DNA from: Rugalucina vietnamica
Taxonomy: Eukaryota; Mollusca; Bivalvia; Lucinida; Lucinidae
Direction: 5' to 3'
DNA length: 64,000 nt
Assembly: GCA_964017185.1 (NCBI GenBank)
Contig: OZ024884.1
Location: forward strand, 19,810,048 to 19,874,047
Each line of letters opens with the position of its first letter. Position 1 is the first letter of the stretch. Under the pieces are notes generated by a model that searched no databases, was not told where the DNA came from, and saw only the letters and a program-made list of their open reading frames with translations. The position numbers were made by a program, and so were the translations under genes. Below are positions 9,417 through 20,789 of the stretch, piece by piece.

Positions 9417-11084
9417 ACCAGAGGACCAATGGTCCTGTAAACGCTCACCTGAGATCTGCTTCTTATACCAATAAACATATTTGAATATTATGGTTTTTAA
9501 CCCCAGTGCAGGGGCAGATGAAGCCCTTGGGCCATTTTCTATTTTCAGAATAATCAATATTCTGTCCATTTGCCAATTTCCTGCTGATTTTCCCCTTCAA
9601 ATAACATTTTAAAAGCAGATGAGCCCCTGGGGTCCATTTTTTTTCAGAATCATTAAAATTCAGTCCTACTGCCCATTTCCTGCAAGACTTTCACTTTAAA
9701 TGACATTTTAAAAGTTTTCCCCATTCAAATGCATTGACGACCTATGTTGACCTTGCCATGAAATAGGTCAAGGTCACCACAGGGTCATGATTTATATATA
9801 CATTGTAGTACTTGAGTCATCCATACTTCATGCAAAGTTTCGTTGAAATCGGTTCACCGGTTCTGGAGAAGATATTTTAAGGGTTTTTACCATATATGGG
9901 CATGGCGGCCATCTTGGTCATGTGACCTGGATTACTTATATACACATTCGTTCCCACTTCCTACAGATGCTTCATATAAAATTTGGCTTTGATTGGCCAA
10001 GTGGTTTCAGAGAAAAAAAATCTTCGAAAAGTGTGTATGGACGACAGACTGGCCAAGGTCAAGAGATGACCTTGACCTAAATTAATCATATACCTTCATC
10101 TAATCCATTAGTTGTTTGCATCTACCACTTTTCAGATCCCAGGCTGCAATAGTTTTCAAAAAATAGCTAATTTCCACTTTTCCCATTATAAGTCTATGGA
10201 AACTTAAAGTTACCATAGCAACCAGAGTTCTTATCCGACTGGAATAAAAAACACAAATTATGTAGAGGCTACTGTCAGGAACATGTATACAAAGTACAGG
10301 ATTCATCCACTTGACAGTTTCTGAGGAGAAGATTTTTGAATGTTTTTTTTCAAAATTTTGCCCTTTATGGGGCCCCAGCAACCAATCAAAATAAAGGATT
10401 AGGACAAAACTCGCAAGAAACGTCAAACACTACTCAATAAACATTTCTGCAAAAACAAAATTCAAATGTCTGCAATTTTAGCGGAAAAATAGCCGATTTC
10501 CACTTTTCCCATTATAAGTCTATGGAAACTTTAAGTTGCTATAGCAACCAGAGTTCTTATCCGCCTGGAATAAAAAACACAAATTATGTAGAGGCCACTG
10601 TCAGGAACATGTATACAAAGTACAGGCTTCATCCCCTTGACAGTTTCTGAGAAGAAGATTTTTGAATGTTTTTCGAAATTTTGCCCTAAATTGGGCCCCT
10701 GCAACCAATCAAAATGAAGGATTAGGACAAAAGTCACAGGAAACGTAGAGGACTACTCAATAAACATTTCTGCAAAAACAAAATTCAAATATCTCCAACA
10801 AGACAGCAAAAACTGGCAATTTTCACTTTTTTCCATTATAAGTCTATGGGAAGCATAAATTGCCATGGCAACCAGAGTCCTTATCCGATCAAAACAAAAA
10901 ACACAATTATTCTTTCCCCCTACCTGTAGATGGTGTATGTGTAATATGAGAACAATCAGCCCAGCGGTTTCAGAGAAGAAGATCTTTGAAATTGTGGACG
11001 ACGACGGACGGACGACGGACGGACGGACGCCGGAGCATGGGTATACTATAAGCTCACCAATGAGCCTTCGGCTCAGGTGAGCTA
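9417..11084 (+). mobile_element. Pearl/Helentron-like element, second family, copy 1
   Basis: The left end has the hairpin AGGACCAATGGTCCT followed by GCTCACCTGAG. The right end is (GGAC)n-like DNA, GCCGGAGCATGGGTATACTA, then hairpin AGCTCACCAATGAGCC/GGCTCAGGTGAGCTA. The CTCAGGTGAGC end mirrors the left GCTCACCTGAG. Inside are one ~450-bp unit (9480-10040; words TGGGCATGGCGGCCATCTTG and GATTGGCCAAG) and units of a ~310-bp repeat. The left hairpin, inverted motif and right hairpin are shared with the element at 13613. No protein is encoded. Confidence 0.6.
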
Positions 11085-11850
11085 ATAAAAAACAAACTTT
11101 GTAGAGGCTAATATCATAAGCATGTATGCAAAGTTTCAGCTTCATCCGCCTTACAGCTTCTGAGAAGAAAATTTTTGAATATGTTTTCGAAAATTTACCC
11201 TTTACGTTGCTATAGCAACCAAACGAATAAAGCGATGTTGACAAAAGTTGTTAAAAACGTGGAGGACTACTCAATAAACATTTATGTAAAAACACAATTT
11301 CAATATCCTCAATAAAACGGCAGAAATTGCAAATTTCCACTTTTTGCCTTATAAGTCAATGGAAACTTCAAGTTACCATAGCAACCAAAGCAGTTGGACA
11401 AAGACAATAAAAAACACAAACTTTGTACATGCTAATGTCATAAGCATGTATGCTAAATTTCAGCTTCATCCCCCATACGGCTTCTGAGAAGAAGATTTTT
11501 GAATATTTTTTTTCGAAAATTTACCCTTAATGTTGCTATAGAACGAATAAAGTGATTTTTACAAAAGTTGCCTTAAACGTGAAGGACTACTCAATAAACA
11601 TTTATGTAAAAACAAAATTCAAATATTCCCAGCCTGACAATGGAAAATGCCAATTTCCACTTTATCTCCATACAAGTCAATGGAAACTTTAAGTTGCCAT
11701 AGCAACCAGAGTTCTTATCCGATCAAAATAAAAAACACAAATATTCGTTCCCCCCACCTGTAGATGCTATATGTGAAATATGAAAAGATTCGGCCTGGCA
11801 GCTTCAGAGGAGAAGTCGTTTGAAAATGGTTTTCTCATGATGTGACTCGT
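10100..11850. repeat. Array of ~310-bp repeats, interrupted by an element end
   Basis: About six diverged units share CCATTATAAGTCTATGG, CATAGCAACCAGAGTTCTTA, ATAAAAAACACAAATTATGT, GCTTCATCC...TGACAG and GGACTACTCAATAAACATTT. Unit starts are at about 10120, 10455, 10765, 11085, 11330 and 11620. The terminal hairpin of the pearl-like element falls at 11030-11084, within the array, which resumes in mid-unit. The outer part may belong to a second, truncated copy. ORFs such as 10100-10426 (minus) are repeat by-products. Confidence 0.7.
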
Positions 11851-12186
11851 ATGAAAAGTCCCTTTCGCAACTCGTGCTCGACTAGGTTTGAAAAAACAAC
11901 AACAATGTAGATAATTGATCACTATGCACTGTACTCTTTTTACTCATTAGGTGAAGCACTGTACTCTTTTACCCATTAGGTGAAGTCAACAATTTTAAGT
12001 ACCCACCAATTGTTAAGAATCAATATTTTAAAACAGTTGTTTTCCAGGACGACGACATGATGATTTGCTCAGCTGTGCTAGGTATGGCCCTCAGGAAATA
12101 TTACCAAGTAAATAAATCATGTCACTTTCGATCTTGAGCACTTGGGTAAGCATTTGTTCTATTTGGGTCACTTGTTAAAAACTTTA
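11851..12186. other. No gene seen
   Basis: AT-rich DNA with a short direct repeat near 11935-11985 (GCACTGTACTCTTTT followed by CATTAGGTGAAG). No open frame, RNA gene or element end was recognised. Confidence 0.5.
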
Positions 12187-12498
12187 AGTCCAATTTTACA
12201 CATATGTAATTATACTCCAATGTGCAAAAATACTCCAGTGTGCAAATCAACCTGTGAGTAAATTTATATTACATTGGCTGGGTTTTATCACCAGGTGTAT
12301 TTTTGTGCTGAAATGTCATTTCTGGATTAAAACCTGTTGAGTTTTAATCCAGAAAAGATTTAATACAAAAATACTCCTGGCAATAAAACCCATGCAAACG
12401 TTAATTCAAATTTACTCACAGGTTGATTTGCATCCTGGAGTATTTTTGCACATTGGAGTATAATTACATGTGTAAATTTGGCACATGCGAATTGGACT
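12187..12498. mobile_element. Foldback (palindromic) MITE-like element
   Basis: It begins AGTCCAATT and ends AATTGGACT. The arms pair over nearly their whole length: ATTATACTCCAATGTGCAAA (left) against TTTGCACATTGGAGTATAAT (right), and CAACCTGTGAGTAAATTT against AAATTTACTCACAGGTTG. At the centre, TTTCTGGATTAAAAC is separated by seven bases from GTTTTAATCCAGAAA. A ~14-nt block near the right tip (GGCACATGCG) has no partner. No clear target duplication is seen. It would form a long cruciform or hairpin. Confidence 0.7.
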
Positions 12499-13612
12499 GC
12501 AGTCTTTGGTTGATGCTAGGCGGATGACTACCTGCTGGGGAACCTTGCTCTCCACACTTTATATTTTGTGTGATGTTTGTTATCATTTCTTTCCAGTCTG
12601 GTTCAACCCATGGATTGAATTATGCTTCATTGCAAATCTGATGGGCTATTAATCAAGTTATTGCACAGATGGACCCAGGAAGTCTAGTCTATAGACAGGT
12701 TGCTGGGTGGGAAATAAGAAACATAAAACTTGAATATATTAATATATCTTTCTTACAGATATATACAACAATAAAAATGCTGTGATAATGATTTTATACA
12801 GCACATAATTCAGTAACACAATGAGCCACATAATGAGGAATAGTGTAGTCATGGATACCAACCAGGTCCTGGGATAAACTTTTTTATGCTCAACTGAGTC
12901 TGAAAATTGAACTGCTTATAAATACTGAAATAGCCCAAATTTCAGGTATATATCACCAAAGCCAGTAAGTTAACCTACTAATAAATGTTGAAATGTCTTC
13001 TATTGTCGGTATTTTAACATTACATGTATTTATAAGCAGAATAAATTACATGTAGTTTCAGCAGAGCTGAGCAGAAAAAATTTTAGTTTCAGCCGAGCTG
13101 AGCATAAAAAGTGTTCCAGGTCTGACAGAAACTGGGCTGCACAGACATAGATGATGCTAAAATACAGAAAGCAAAGTTATGGTCAACATTTGCTGAAAAA
13201 TAAAAGCATTGATCAGCTGCATGTGACTTTTCTAAGAACAAAAGACAGAATTTCTCATTATGTGGCTCTTACAAAGGTGGGCACTGTAAATAGAGGGTGT
13301 TTTTTTCTCCTTTGATTCTTTTTGATCGGGATCATCTACTGAAAACCTTCAATGTATAAGAAAGAACTACCCTTTAATTAACAGATAATGTCCACCTTAA
13401 TGTGGCTACTGTTAATCAAATGACTGATAGAAGAGTACTTAAGGGGGATAACTATGATGTACTCTGAACAAGGGGGGGGGGGGGTAACTACGGTGCACTC
13501 TGCATTGAAATGACATTGCTGTTGTTGCCTTGGATACCTCCTGTGTAATACGACCAATGGCAAAGTAAATTGCATTGGAATGACATTGCCGACAAACTGA
13601 CATGAGTCAGAA
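12499..13612. repeat. Non-coding; inverted repeat pair at about 12822 and 13255
   Basis: GAGCCACATAATGAG (12822-12836) is repeated in inverse as CTCATTATGTGGCTC (about 13255-13269), about 450 bp apart, which could mark a MITE. A 31-bp tandem duplication (TTTCAGCNGAGCTGAGCA) lies at about 13055-13105, and a G-homopolymer near 13471. The small minus ORF at 13378-13644 looks fortuitous. Confidence 0.4.
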
Positions 13613-15134
13613 ACCAGAGGACCAATGGTCCTGTAAACGATCACCTGAGATCAGCTGCATATACCAATAAACATGTTTGAATATTATGGTATTTAACTCC
13701 AGTGCAGGGGCAGATAAGCCCTTGGGCCATTTTCTTTTTTCAGAATCTTCAATATTCTGTCCATTTGCCAATTTCCTGTTGGCTTTTTCCTTCAAATGAC
13801 ATTTTAACAGTTTTCCCAATTCAGATGCACAGGCAACCCATGTTGACCTTGCCATAAACTTGGTCAAGGTCATCACAGGGTCATGATTTATATACACATT
13901 GGAGTACTTTAGCCATCGATGCCTCACGCCAAGTTTCCTTGAAATCAGTCTATTGGTTTCAGAGAAGATGATTTTTGATGGGTTTTTACCATATATGTGC
14001 ATGGCGGCCATCTTGGTCATGTGACCTAGATTATTTATATATACATTGATTCCCCCATTCTATAGATGCTTCACTTAAAATTTGGCTTTGTTTGGCCAAG
14101 CGGTTTCAGAGGAGAAGACGTTTGAATATTATGGAAATATACATGTATATTGCCCCGGGGTGGGGGCACATGAGCCCCTGGGGTCCAATTTTTTTCAGAA
14201 TCATTAATATCCAGTCCTACTGCCCATTTCCTGCAAGACTTTCACTTTAAATGACATTTTAAAAGTTTTCCCCATTCAAATGCATTGGTGACCTATGTTG
14301 ACCTTCCCGTAAAATAGGTCAAGGTCATCACAGGGTCATGATTTATATACACATTGTAGTGCTTGAGCCATCGATGCTTCGTGTCAAGTTTCGTTGAAAT
14401 CGGTCAACCGGTTCTGGAGAAGAAGATTTTTGAACGGTTTTTACCATATATGGGCATGGCGGCCATCTTGGTCATGTGACCTGGATTTTTTATATACATA
14501 TTTGTTACCCCTTCCTATTGATGCTTCACATAAAATTTCGCTTTGATTGGCCAAGCGGTTTCAGAGGAGAAGATGTTTTAATATTATGGAGATATACATG
14601 TATATTGCCCCGGGGTGGGGGCGGATGAGCCCCTGGTGCCCATTTTTTTTCAGAATCATTAATATTCAGTCCTACTGCTCATTTTCTGCAAGATTTTTCC
14701 TTTAAATGACAATTTAACAATTTTTCCCATTCAAATGCATTGGTGACCTATGTTGACCTTGCCGTAAAATAGGTCAAGGTCATCATAGGGTCATGATTTA
14801 TATACACATTGTAGTGCTTGAGCCATTAATGCTTCATGCCAAGTTTGGTTGAAATCGGTCCAGTGGTTCCGGAGAAGAAGATTTTTGAAGGGTTTTTACC
14901 ATATATGGGCATGGCGGCCATCTTGGTCATGTGACCTGGATTATTTATATACACATTGGTTTCCCCTTCCCATAGATGCTTCATGTAAAATTTGGCTTTG
15001 ATTGGCCAAGCGGTTTCAGAGGAGAAGATCTTTGAAAATGGTGGACGGACGACGGACGACGGACGGACGGACGGACGACGGAGCATGGGTATACTATAAG
15101 CTCACCTTGTGAGCCTGACGGCTCAGGTGAGCTA
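13613..15134 (+). mobile_element. Pearl/Helentron-like element, second family, copy 2 with three ~455-bp cores
   Basis: The left hairpin AGGACCAATGGTCCT and CACCTGAGATC are as at 9417. The right end is GACGGACGGACGGACGACGG, GAGCATGGGTATACTATAAG, then AGCTCACCTTGTGAGCC/GGCTCAGGTGAGCTA. The internal boundary word TTTGAATATTATGG recurs at about 13678, 14121 and 14576, giving three tandem units of 443-455 bp. Each holds AGGTCAAGGTCATCACAGGG, GGCATGGCGGCCATCTTGG and TTTGATTGGCCAAGCGG. It is non-coding. Confidence 0.65.
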
Positions 15135-15513
15135 ATAATTGACGGGGTTCTTTTGCTAACCGTTTTGAGTTAAACAGCATGTTATGTGCCTTCCAAAATC
15201 CACATGTACGGACGGCTTCGAACACGTTCATGCATGTCGAATGTCAAAACCTCATTGTATACAAGGCACAATACACTAGTAAAAGGGAGGATACTGTGTT
15301 TAAAACAAAGTATTGTAGTTCATACTTGTACACTAATTTTGTGTAAGAAATGGGTCATATGAAGTTTTCAGTTTATTTCGGGACACATATATACAGTAAG
15401 GGCCACGAGTACGCACGGTGGCAATATGAGCGCATGCGGTATACATGTATTACCCTGAAAGTGTTGACTGTTAAACTGAACTACTACATCATAGGGTCAT
15501 CATAGGGTCATGA
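15135..15513. other. No gene seen
   Basis: No open frame of useful length and no element end was found. The word ATCATAGGGTC is tandemly doubled at about 15488-15510, immediately before the perfect palindrome. Confidence 0.5.
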
Positions 15514-15575
15514 TACATACTACCCATAACATTGTAAAACCTTATAAGGTTTTACAATGTTATGGGTAGTATGTA
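15514..15575. repeat. Perfect 62-bp palindrome without spacer
   Basis: Each arm is 31 bp. The sequence reads TACATACTACCCATAACATT... into a central CTTATAAG and mirrors exactly to ...ATGTTATGGGTAGTATGTA. The first mismatch is at 15513/15576. It would extrude as a cruciform or fold into a hairpin if transcribed. No flanking coding region explains it. Confidence 0.85.
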
Positions 15576-15832
15576 GAATTTTTAGATTACATTTTGTCTC
15601 CTAGTTTTGGACTGCCTATGACAGGCAGATGTAGATATCACACTCTTATTATGTAGTATTTAGTAAGCCTCTGAAGAAGCCGAAAGGCGAAAGCGCGCTC
15701 AGGCACAAATAGGATTTTGCACTGTTGATGATAAAATCTCCATATATACTTACCGCATATCATTTTAGCATCCAAATTGGATCCAGTGCTACCGACAGGG
15801 TTTGATTGTTTGATGTATATTACCTAAATCTC

Positions 15833-15835
<3 letters not shown>

Positions 15836-15926
<91 letters not shown>
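15836..15926. repeat. (AT)n microsatellite
   Basis: About 90 bp of uninterrupted AT dinucleotide repeat. The minus ORF running through it (poly Ile-Tyr) is an artefact. Confidence 0.95.
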
Positions 15927-15928
<2 letters not shown>

Positions 15929-16892
15929 TAAATCCATCAGATCGGATGAACGAGAAAGAAGGACATTATCGAGTCCTGCGACACCAGTTCCCCGGGAGTG
16001 GCAAAATCCAATGTAAAGCAGTAATAACACAAACTGTGAATTTCTTGAGGGCCCTCGGTGTGAAATCCAAACATAGAACACGATGTGCAAACAACGTGTA
16101 TGCATTTTTACAGATAACGAAAATGCTTTCTTGCCAGGGATGACGTAACTGCACTTTAGCCAATGGAGACACAGATACGCGAATTTTCATAACAACCACG
16201 ATGCTTCTGACGGTACAATCATCTGAAGCAGATGTCTTGGTTTTATGCTGCTGTCTATTCTAGCCAAATGATTGCAATACATTATGAATTCACGCTGGAA
16301 ATCCTGAAAAAGCACGTTACTTGCAGTCTATCGTTTTGAGCAAGCCTTGATGTCCTGATGAGACTCTCGACCATTCCATATCTTCATGAAAATAGAAGTT
16401 ATGACTACACAATAAGGCAGTTTATGCTGCTGAGAAAAGCGATCAATCACAAACTAGCTTGTGCAAACAGACGATAACACTCCCCACAACACATAAGAAG
16501 GTGTACGAAACACCATTTACCGATTCTGTTCATCTGCTGGGCAATTTGGTTCAAGTGTAAAATTTGTCCGTCACTTTTTCTGTTGCCATAAGCGCTACAC
16601 AAATGAAAATGTACCATTTGATGACACATTTATAACGTGAAATCTTCAAAAGCATGTTTTTAGCCTTAGCAGAAACGCTCAAACTTATCAGCCTAAGCAG
16701 AATCCCTCAGAAGGTTGGTCGGGAATATGGGCCCCGCTCATCGGGTCCTTCAGAAATAGATGGGCTCATTTTGCCTCCAGGCATAGCTTATACGCTACTT
16801 ACTGACCGTCTTATTACTGGTTAACCGCTCAGGTCTGAGCCTTAGCAGGAAAGGTGTTTTAAAATCAAACCATCCATACGTATAAGCCGTAG
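15927..16892. other. Region upstream of LINE ORF1, no gene seen
   Basis: It may include the LINE 5' untranslated region. The word AGCC(T)TAAGCAGAA recurs loosely three times at about 16660-16850. Small ORFs on both strands (15946-16143, 15966-16199) overlap in opposite directions and show no recognisable domain. Confidence 0.4.
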
Positions 16893-17877
16893 TGGCTTAC
16901 TTGGGTGGTTAGTGCTCAAGGCCAAGAACAAAAGGAAAAGAGGCCACACACAGAGGTCGCTGATAGCAGTATAGGTGATGAGATGATCTCAATCCAGAGA
17001 CAGTTAGATCAAATGAGCAGTGACATACAAAGTACTCGGGATGATATACAAAGTACTAGGGATGATCTCAAGAACTTAATGTCCAAAACAGAAATGAGAG
17101 AGTTTATTACCAAAACTGTTGAAAAAATAACAATGTCTATGAAAGCTGAGCTCGACAAACACTTTGCAGCTAAAATAGAAACCACGGTGATAAAGCAGGT
17201 GGATGAGAAGTTAGATGAGAAGATAGATGATAAGATGGGCGCGATGAGTGACAGAATAGATACTCTGACATTAGAAAATGTGAACCTCAGAGAAGAAATA
17301 GATAAGTTAAAGACTCAGATCACTGAAAATGGGAATATTGCAAAGGCAGCTATGCAACGGGCAAACATGAATGAACAATACTCCCGTAAGAATAATATCA
17401 AGATCATGGGGGTACCAGAAGATGGAGATGAGCCAGAAGACAGACTGATCCATAATGTACAACAGATTCTGCAACAGAAGGCAGGAGTTGTTCTGGAAGC
17501 AGGCAAAATAATGGCGATACACCGCATTCCCGGAAAATCTGGTTTGCCCAAGCCAGTCCTGCTTAAATTGACAAACAATAATGAGAAGGCTAAGATAATG
17601 CGAAAGAGAAAAGAGATGAAAAAATGGTGGCTATCGCCTCGTTGATGATGTCACAAAAGATAATACCAAACTGATAAATAAGCTCAATGAACACAAGGAC
17701 ATAGACTCTGCCTGGTATTTCAATGGCAGTGTGTACGGGAAGTTGAAAACTGGAGTACGCTCTCGATTCGACCTATACAAGGACATTGATGATGTTATCA
17801 CGGGCTGGAAGACTGTGAAAGCTGGAGGCAGTACTGCTACGGGAGCAGAGCCGATGGACTCCACTGTATCTAAATAG
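16893..17877 (+). pseudogene. L1/Tx1-like LINE ORF1 (RNA-binding coiled-coil protein), one frameshift
   Basis: The first ATG in frame is at 16983; an open frame without ATG extends back to a TAG at 16890. The protein has a long coiled coil (RQLDQMSSDIQSTRDDIQST through ENVNLREEIDKLKTQI), then the conserved L1-ORF1-type RRM entry (NEQYSRKNNIKIMGVPEDGD) and a continuing nucleic-acid-binding region (VLLKLTNNNEKAKIMRKRKE). At about 17621, in an A-run, the frame shifts by one. The other frame continues as GYRLVDDVTKDNTKLINKLN, SAWYFNGSVYGKLKTGVRSR and on to a TAG at 17875-17877. In living L1-type elements ORF1p coats the element RNA. It belongs with the ORF2 downstream. Confidence 0.8.
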
Positions 17878-20789
17878 ACATTATATAGACGCTATCTGTA
17901 CAGTATACATTATCCAATGGACAGAATTAAAACGATGGGAGGACTACAGATAGAGTACTAACAGACACTTGAACCAGAATCATAATAAAGAGACTTCTGT
18001 TTAAAAATTATTCAAAGACATCAGATTAAGTGTGAATGTTAGTGTGAATGTGAAATCCATGGACTTATTGGCTAGTTATTCTACTGGAAAAAACTAAGGT
18101 CAGCAATTCTTTAAAACATGTATATGTGCTGTTTTTACATACTACTTTATCCTTATTTAACTGAAATCAAGATACATGAAACATGAGCCTGACTAATGGA
18201 AGTTATTTTCCTAGCACAAGTTAATTTTCTTTACTCTCTTACCCATAAAGCAGACCAGGGAAGACAAAAATCGTTATATATACCTTATATTACTGTCAGT
18301 TTCACATTCTCAAAAAATGTTGAAGGTATTGAATATAACAGAATAATGTTATGTCATACTGTAAAATAGCAGTGTCACAAGAAAATTTGTCCTTGGAGTT
18401 TCTAACCATGATAGAAACCAGTCTATACAGGCACAGAGGCAGGTTAAATGCTTGAAATCTGGGATTTAAGAAAGAAGGCAAATTAGGTCTATCTGTGAAA
18501 CAAAAAACACATACCGGCAGTGCATTTATTGTAATGCTGATCTGTGTCTCTGTCTTTCACATGCAGGAAAAATAACTTTTTGTTATGTGGCTCAAATATT
18601 GAAACAGGATTATTTTCATACATGGATGGACCAAACCAGTAAATATACATAAGTAGAACTGAATATTTTTACAAAATGCTGTTGTAAATTATGGTATATA
18701 TATACATGTATATTGAAACACTTAGAGATGAGATCAGTGAAGAACCAAACCAGATCTGTTGACACTACAGATAGTTTTTTGGAATGCTGTGAATAACACA
18801 AGCAAATACCCAAACTAAATGAGTTTTGGGAAACAATATATTGTCTTAGAAATGCTTTTGTAAGTTATGGTATAGTTTTAGCTCTAGTTCAACAAAGTTA
18901 AAAATGTTTTATTTATATATCTATAAAATGAGCCTGTACATAAGAAAATCATCAATCTGAGCTTCCAACCAGATCCGACAAAAAACCTGGCTGTATTGTC
19001 ACAGAAGCAGTTTGGAAGCTTGAAAATTCAGATTCATAGGAAAGAGACATTACTTTATCTATGGTCCCAAAACAAGGGCGCCGATCAGCTTAGCTTTAGC
19101 TGAACAGCTGGTTTGCATCTTTGTATTTTTTTTTTTTGTTTTTTGTTTTCTTCCTTTCTCATATGCAGATAGTTGGTTTTCTTATGCGGCGGCTCAAATG
19201 TCTTAATTCCAATAATGAATACAAAGCAGACCTTTAAACATGTAAAAGTCTTACCAGATCAGCAAGATTTGAATAGGAACATTCGGAAAGATTCTATTCA
19301 ATAGTTAAAATTAATGTATCATATATTAATGAAAATAGATTTAAAAATTTCTATCCAACCATTATCTCTGCTTAAATCATAAGTTGTACTGTCTCATATT
19401 TCGTTTCGATGAGACTGAAGGATAAAGATGATGGTTTGGAATGGAAATATATAAGTCATACTCCTACCTCCCTTCTTGTATTATATAACAAGATAGGAGG
19501 ACATGGAGAAGAGACTAATAACATTGTCATTATATACACATGAACTCAAACTTCTACTATGGTAGGCATTTCACGAGAAATAATGATAACATGATATTCA
19601 TCTATGTATACAGTTATCATACATGTTCTTCTCAATTAAGTATTATAAACACTGTCCAAAATGCAGTATTAGATAAGTTATTATGTTATATATAATATAC
19701 ATGGACATATTGTTCGCAAATACTATGTATGTTGTATTCAAGTATCATACATGTTTTTTTTTTTTGTTTTTTCACAATGAAGTTAATATACATGCTGTTT
19801 TCTCAACTTTACAAGCACATGCCAGTGTAATGTACAGAATTTTCCTAAAGTTGTGAAAATTGAAAATTTTTGAGTAGAAAAACTTCCACAATGAAGTTAA
19901 CATGCTCTTTTCTCAACATTATGAGGACATGCCCGTGTTATGTACAAAATCTTCATATGTTGTAAAAAGTGAAAATTTTGAATAGATTTTTTTTTTATAT
20001 TTTAATATATTTAACATGGATTGTGGAACCCATCGAGGCGGTTCTGACGGGTACCCACAATCTGTATTTTTGGATCGGGAATAAGAAAAATATGTGTGCA
20101 CTATTATACACCAGATTTTTTGTACGAAAGTGGGGTATGAGGGGTATACATTACACGGACATGTTATCTTGATGAGTTTTTATTCATTGTTCCCAAAGAA
20201 GGTATAATTTATGTACTTTTCAAACATTTGGATGAAAAAGATTGTTTTTTTTTTAAAACATGCAGTTCCCAGAATTTCATTTGCTGTAACTCATATAATT
20301 ACTGTATATCTTATAAGCAGTTGAAGAATCTATAAGCTTTTACTTTTCCATGTTAAATCACATTTGAAATCAAACAAAAATAATATAGCTTTGTTCCATT
20401 CAATCAGTGAGGTACAAATAGTTTCTGCCAAAGTTGTATATATGGTGGTAATAGCTAAGAGAAAAAATGACCATGTTATGTCATTCAAAGGTTAGATGCC
20501 ATGCAAACCAATTATCATTTCTATTCCAAGACATGTAGCCTTAATCTGCTCCTTAAATGTAACTTTACACAAAAACACCATAGATTTTTGGTATTTTTAA
20601 TACCTTAAACATATACTTAGCACAACATCAAGCTTGTAGCCAATTCTTTGTATTATTGTTTGTATTTCTATTTGTTTTTCAGTTGTTGTTTTTTGTCATG
20701 TTATCATACTCTTTATATGTTGTATTTCCTGACAGCCCACCCTACTTCCTTAGTGCACAGTATATTTATCTTATTTTTTGTATTATTTT
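17878..20789. other. 2.9-kb AT-rich spacer between LINE ORF1 and ORF2
   Basis: It has no useful ORF. It contains a ~115-bp tandem duplication at 19769-19985 (CACAATGAAGTTAA; TTTTCTCAAC; ACATGCC) and a repeat at 19930-20100 related to 47640-47800 (AGGCGGTTCT...GTACCCACAAT). The words ATGTGGCTCAAAT near 18590 and GCGGCTCAAATG near 19190 are related. L1-type elements normally have a short inter-ORF gap, so this spacer probably holds later insertions or joins two element copies. Confidence 0.5.
20728..20774. repeat. Inverted motif pair flanking ORF2 (left)
   Basis: CTGACAGCCCA and GTGCACAGTATAT occur here in order. Their inverse (ATATACTGTGCAC ... TGGGCTGTCAG) occurs at about 30700-30762, just beyond the ORF2 stop, separated by a C-homopolymer. 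The matches are short, but two motifs conserved in order and orientation are unlikely by chance. Confidence 0.35.

Noticed and set aside
15836-16105. Minus-strand ORF ending in Ile-Tyr repeats
   Set aside because: Translation of an (AT)n microsatellite.
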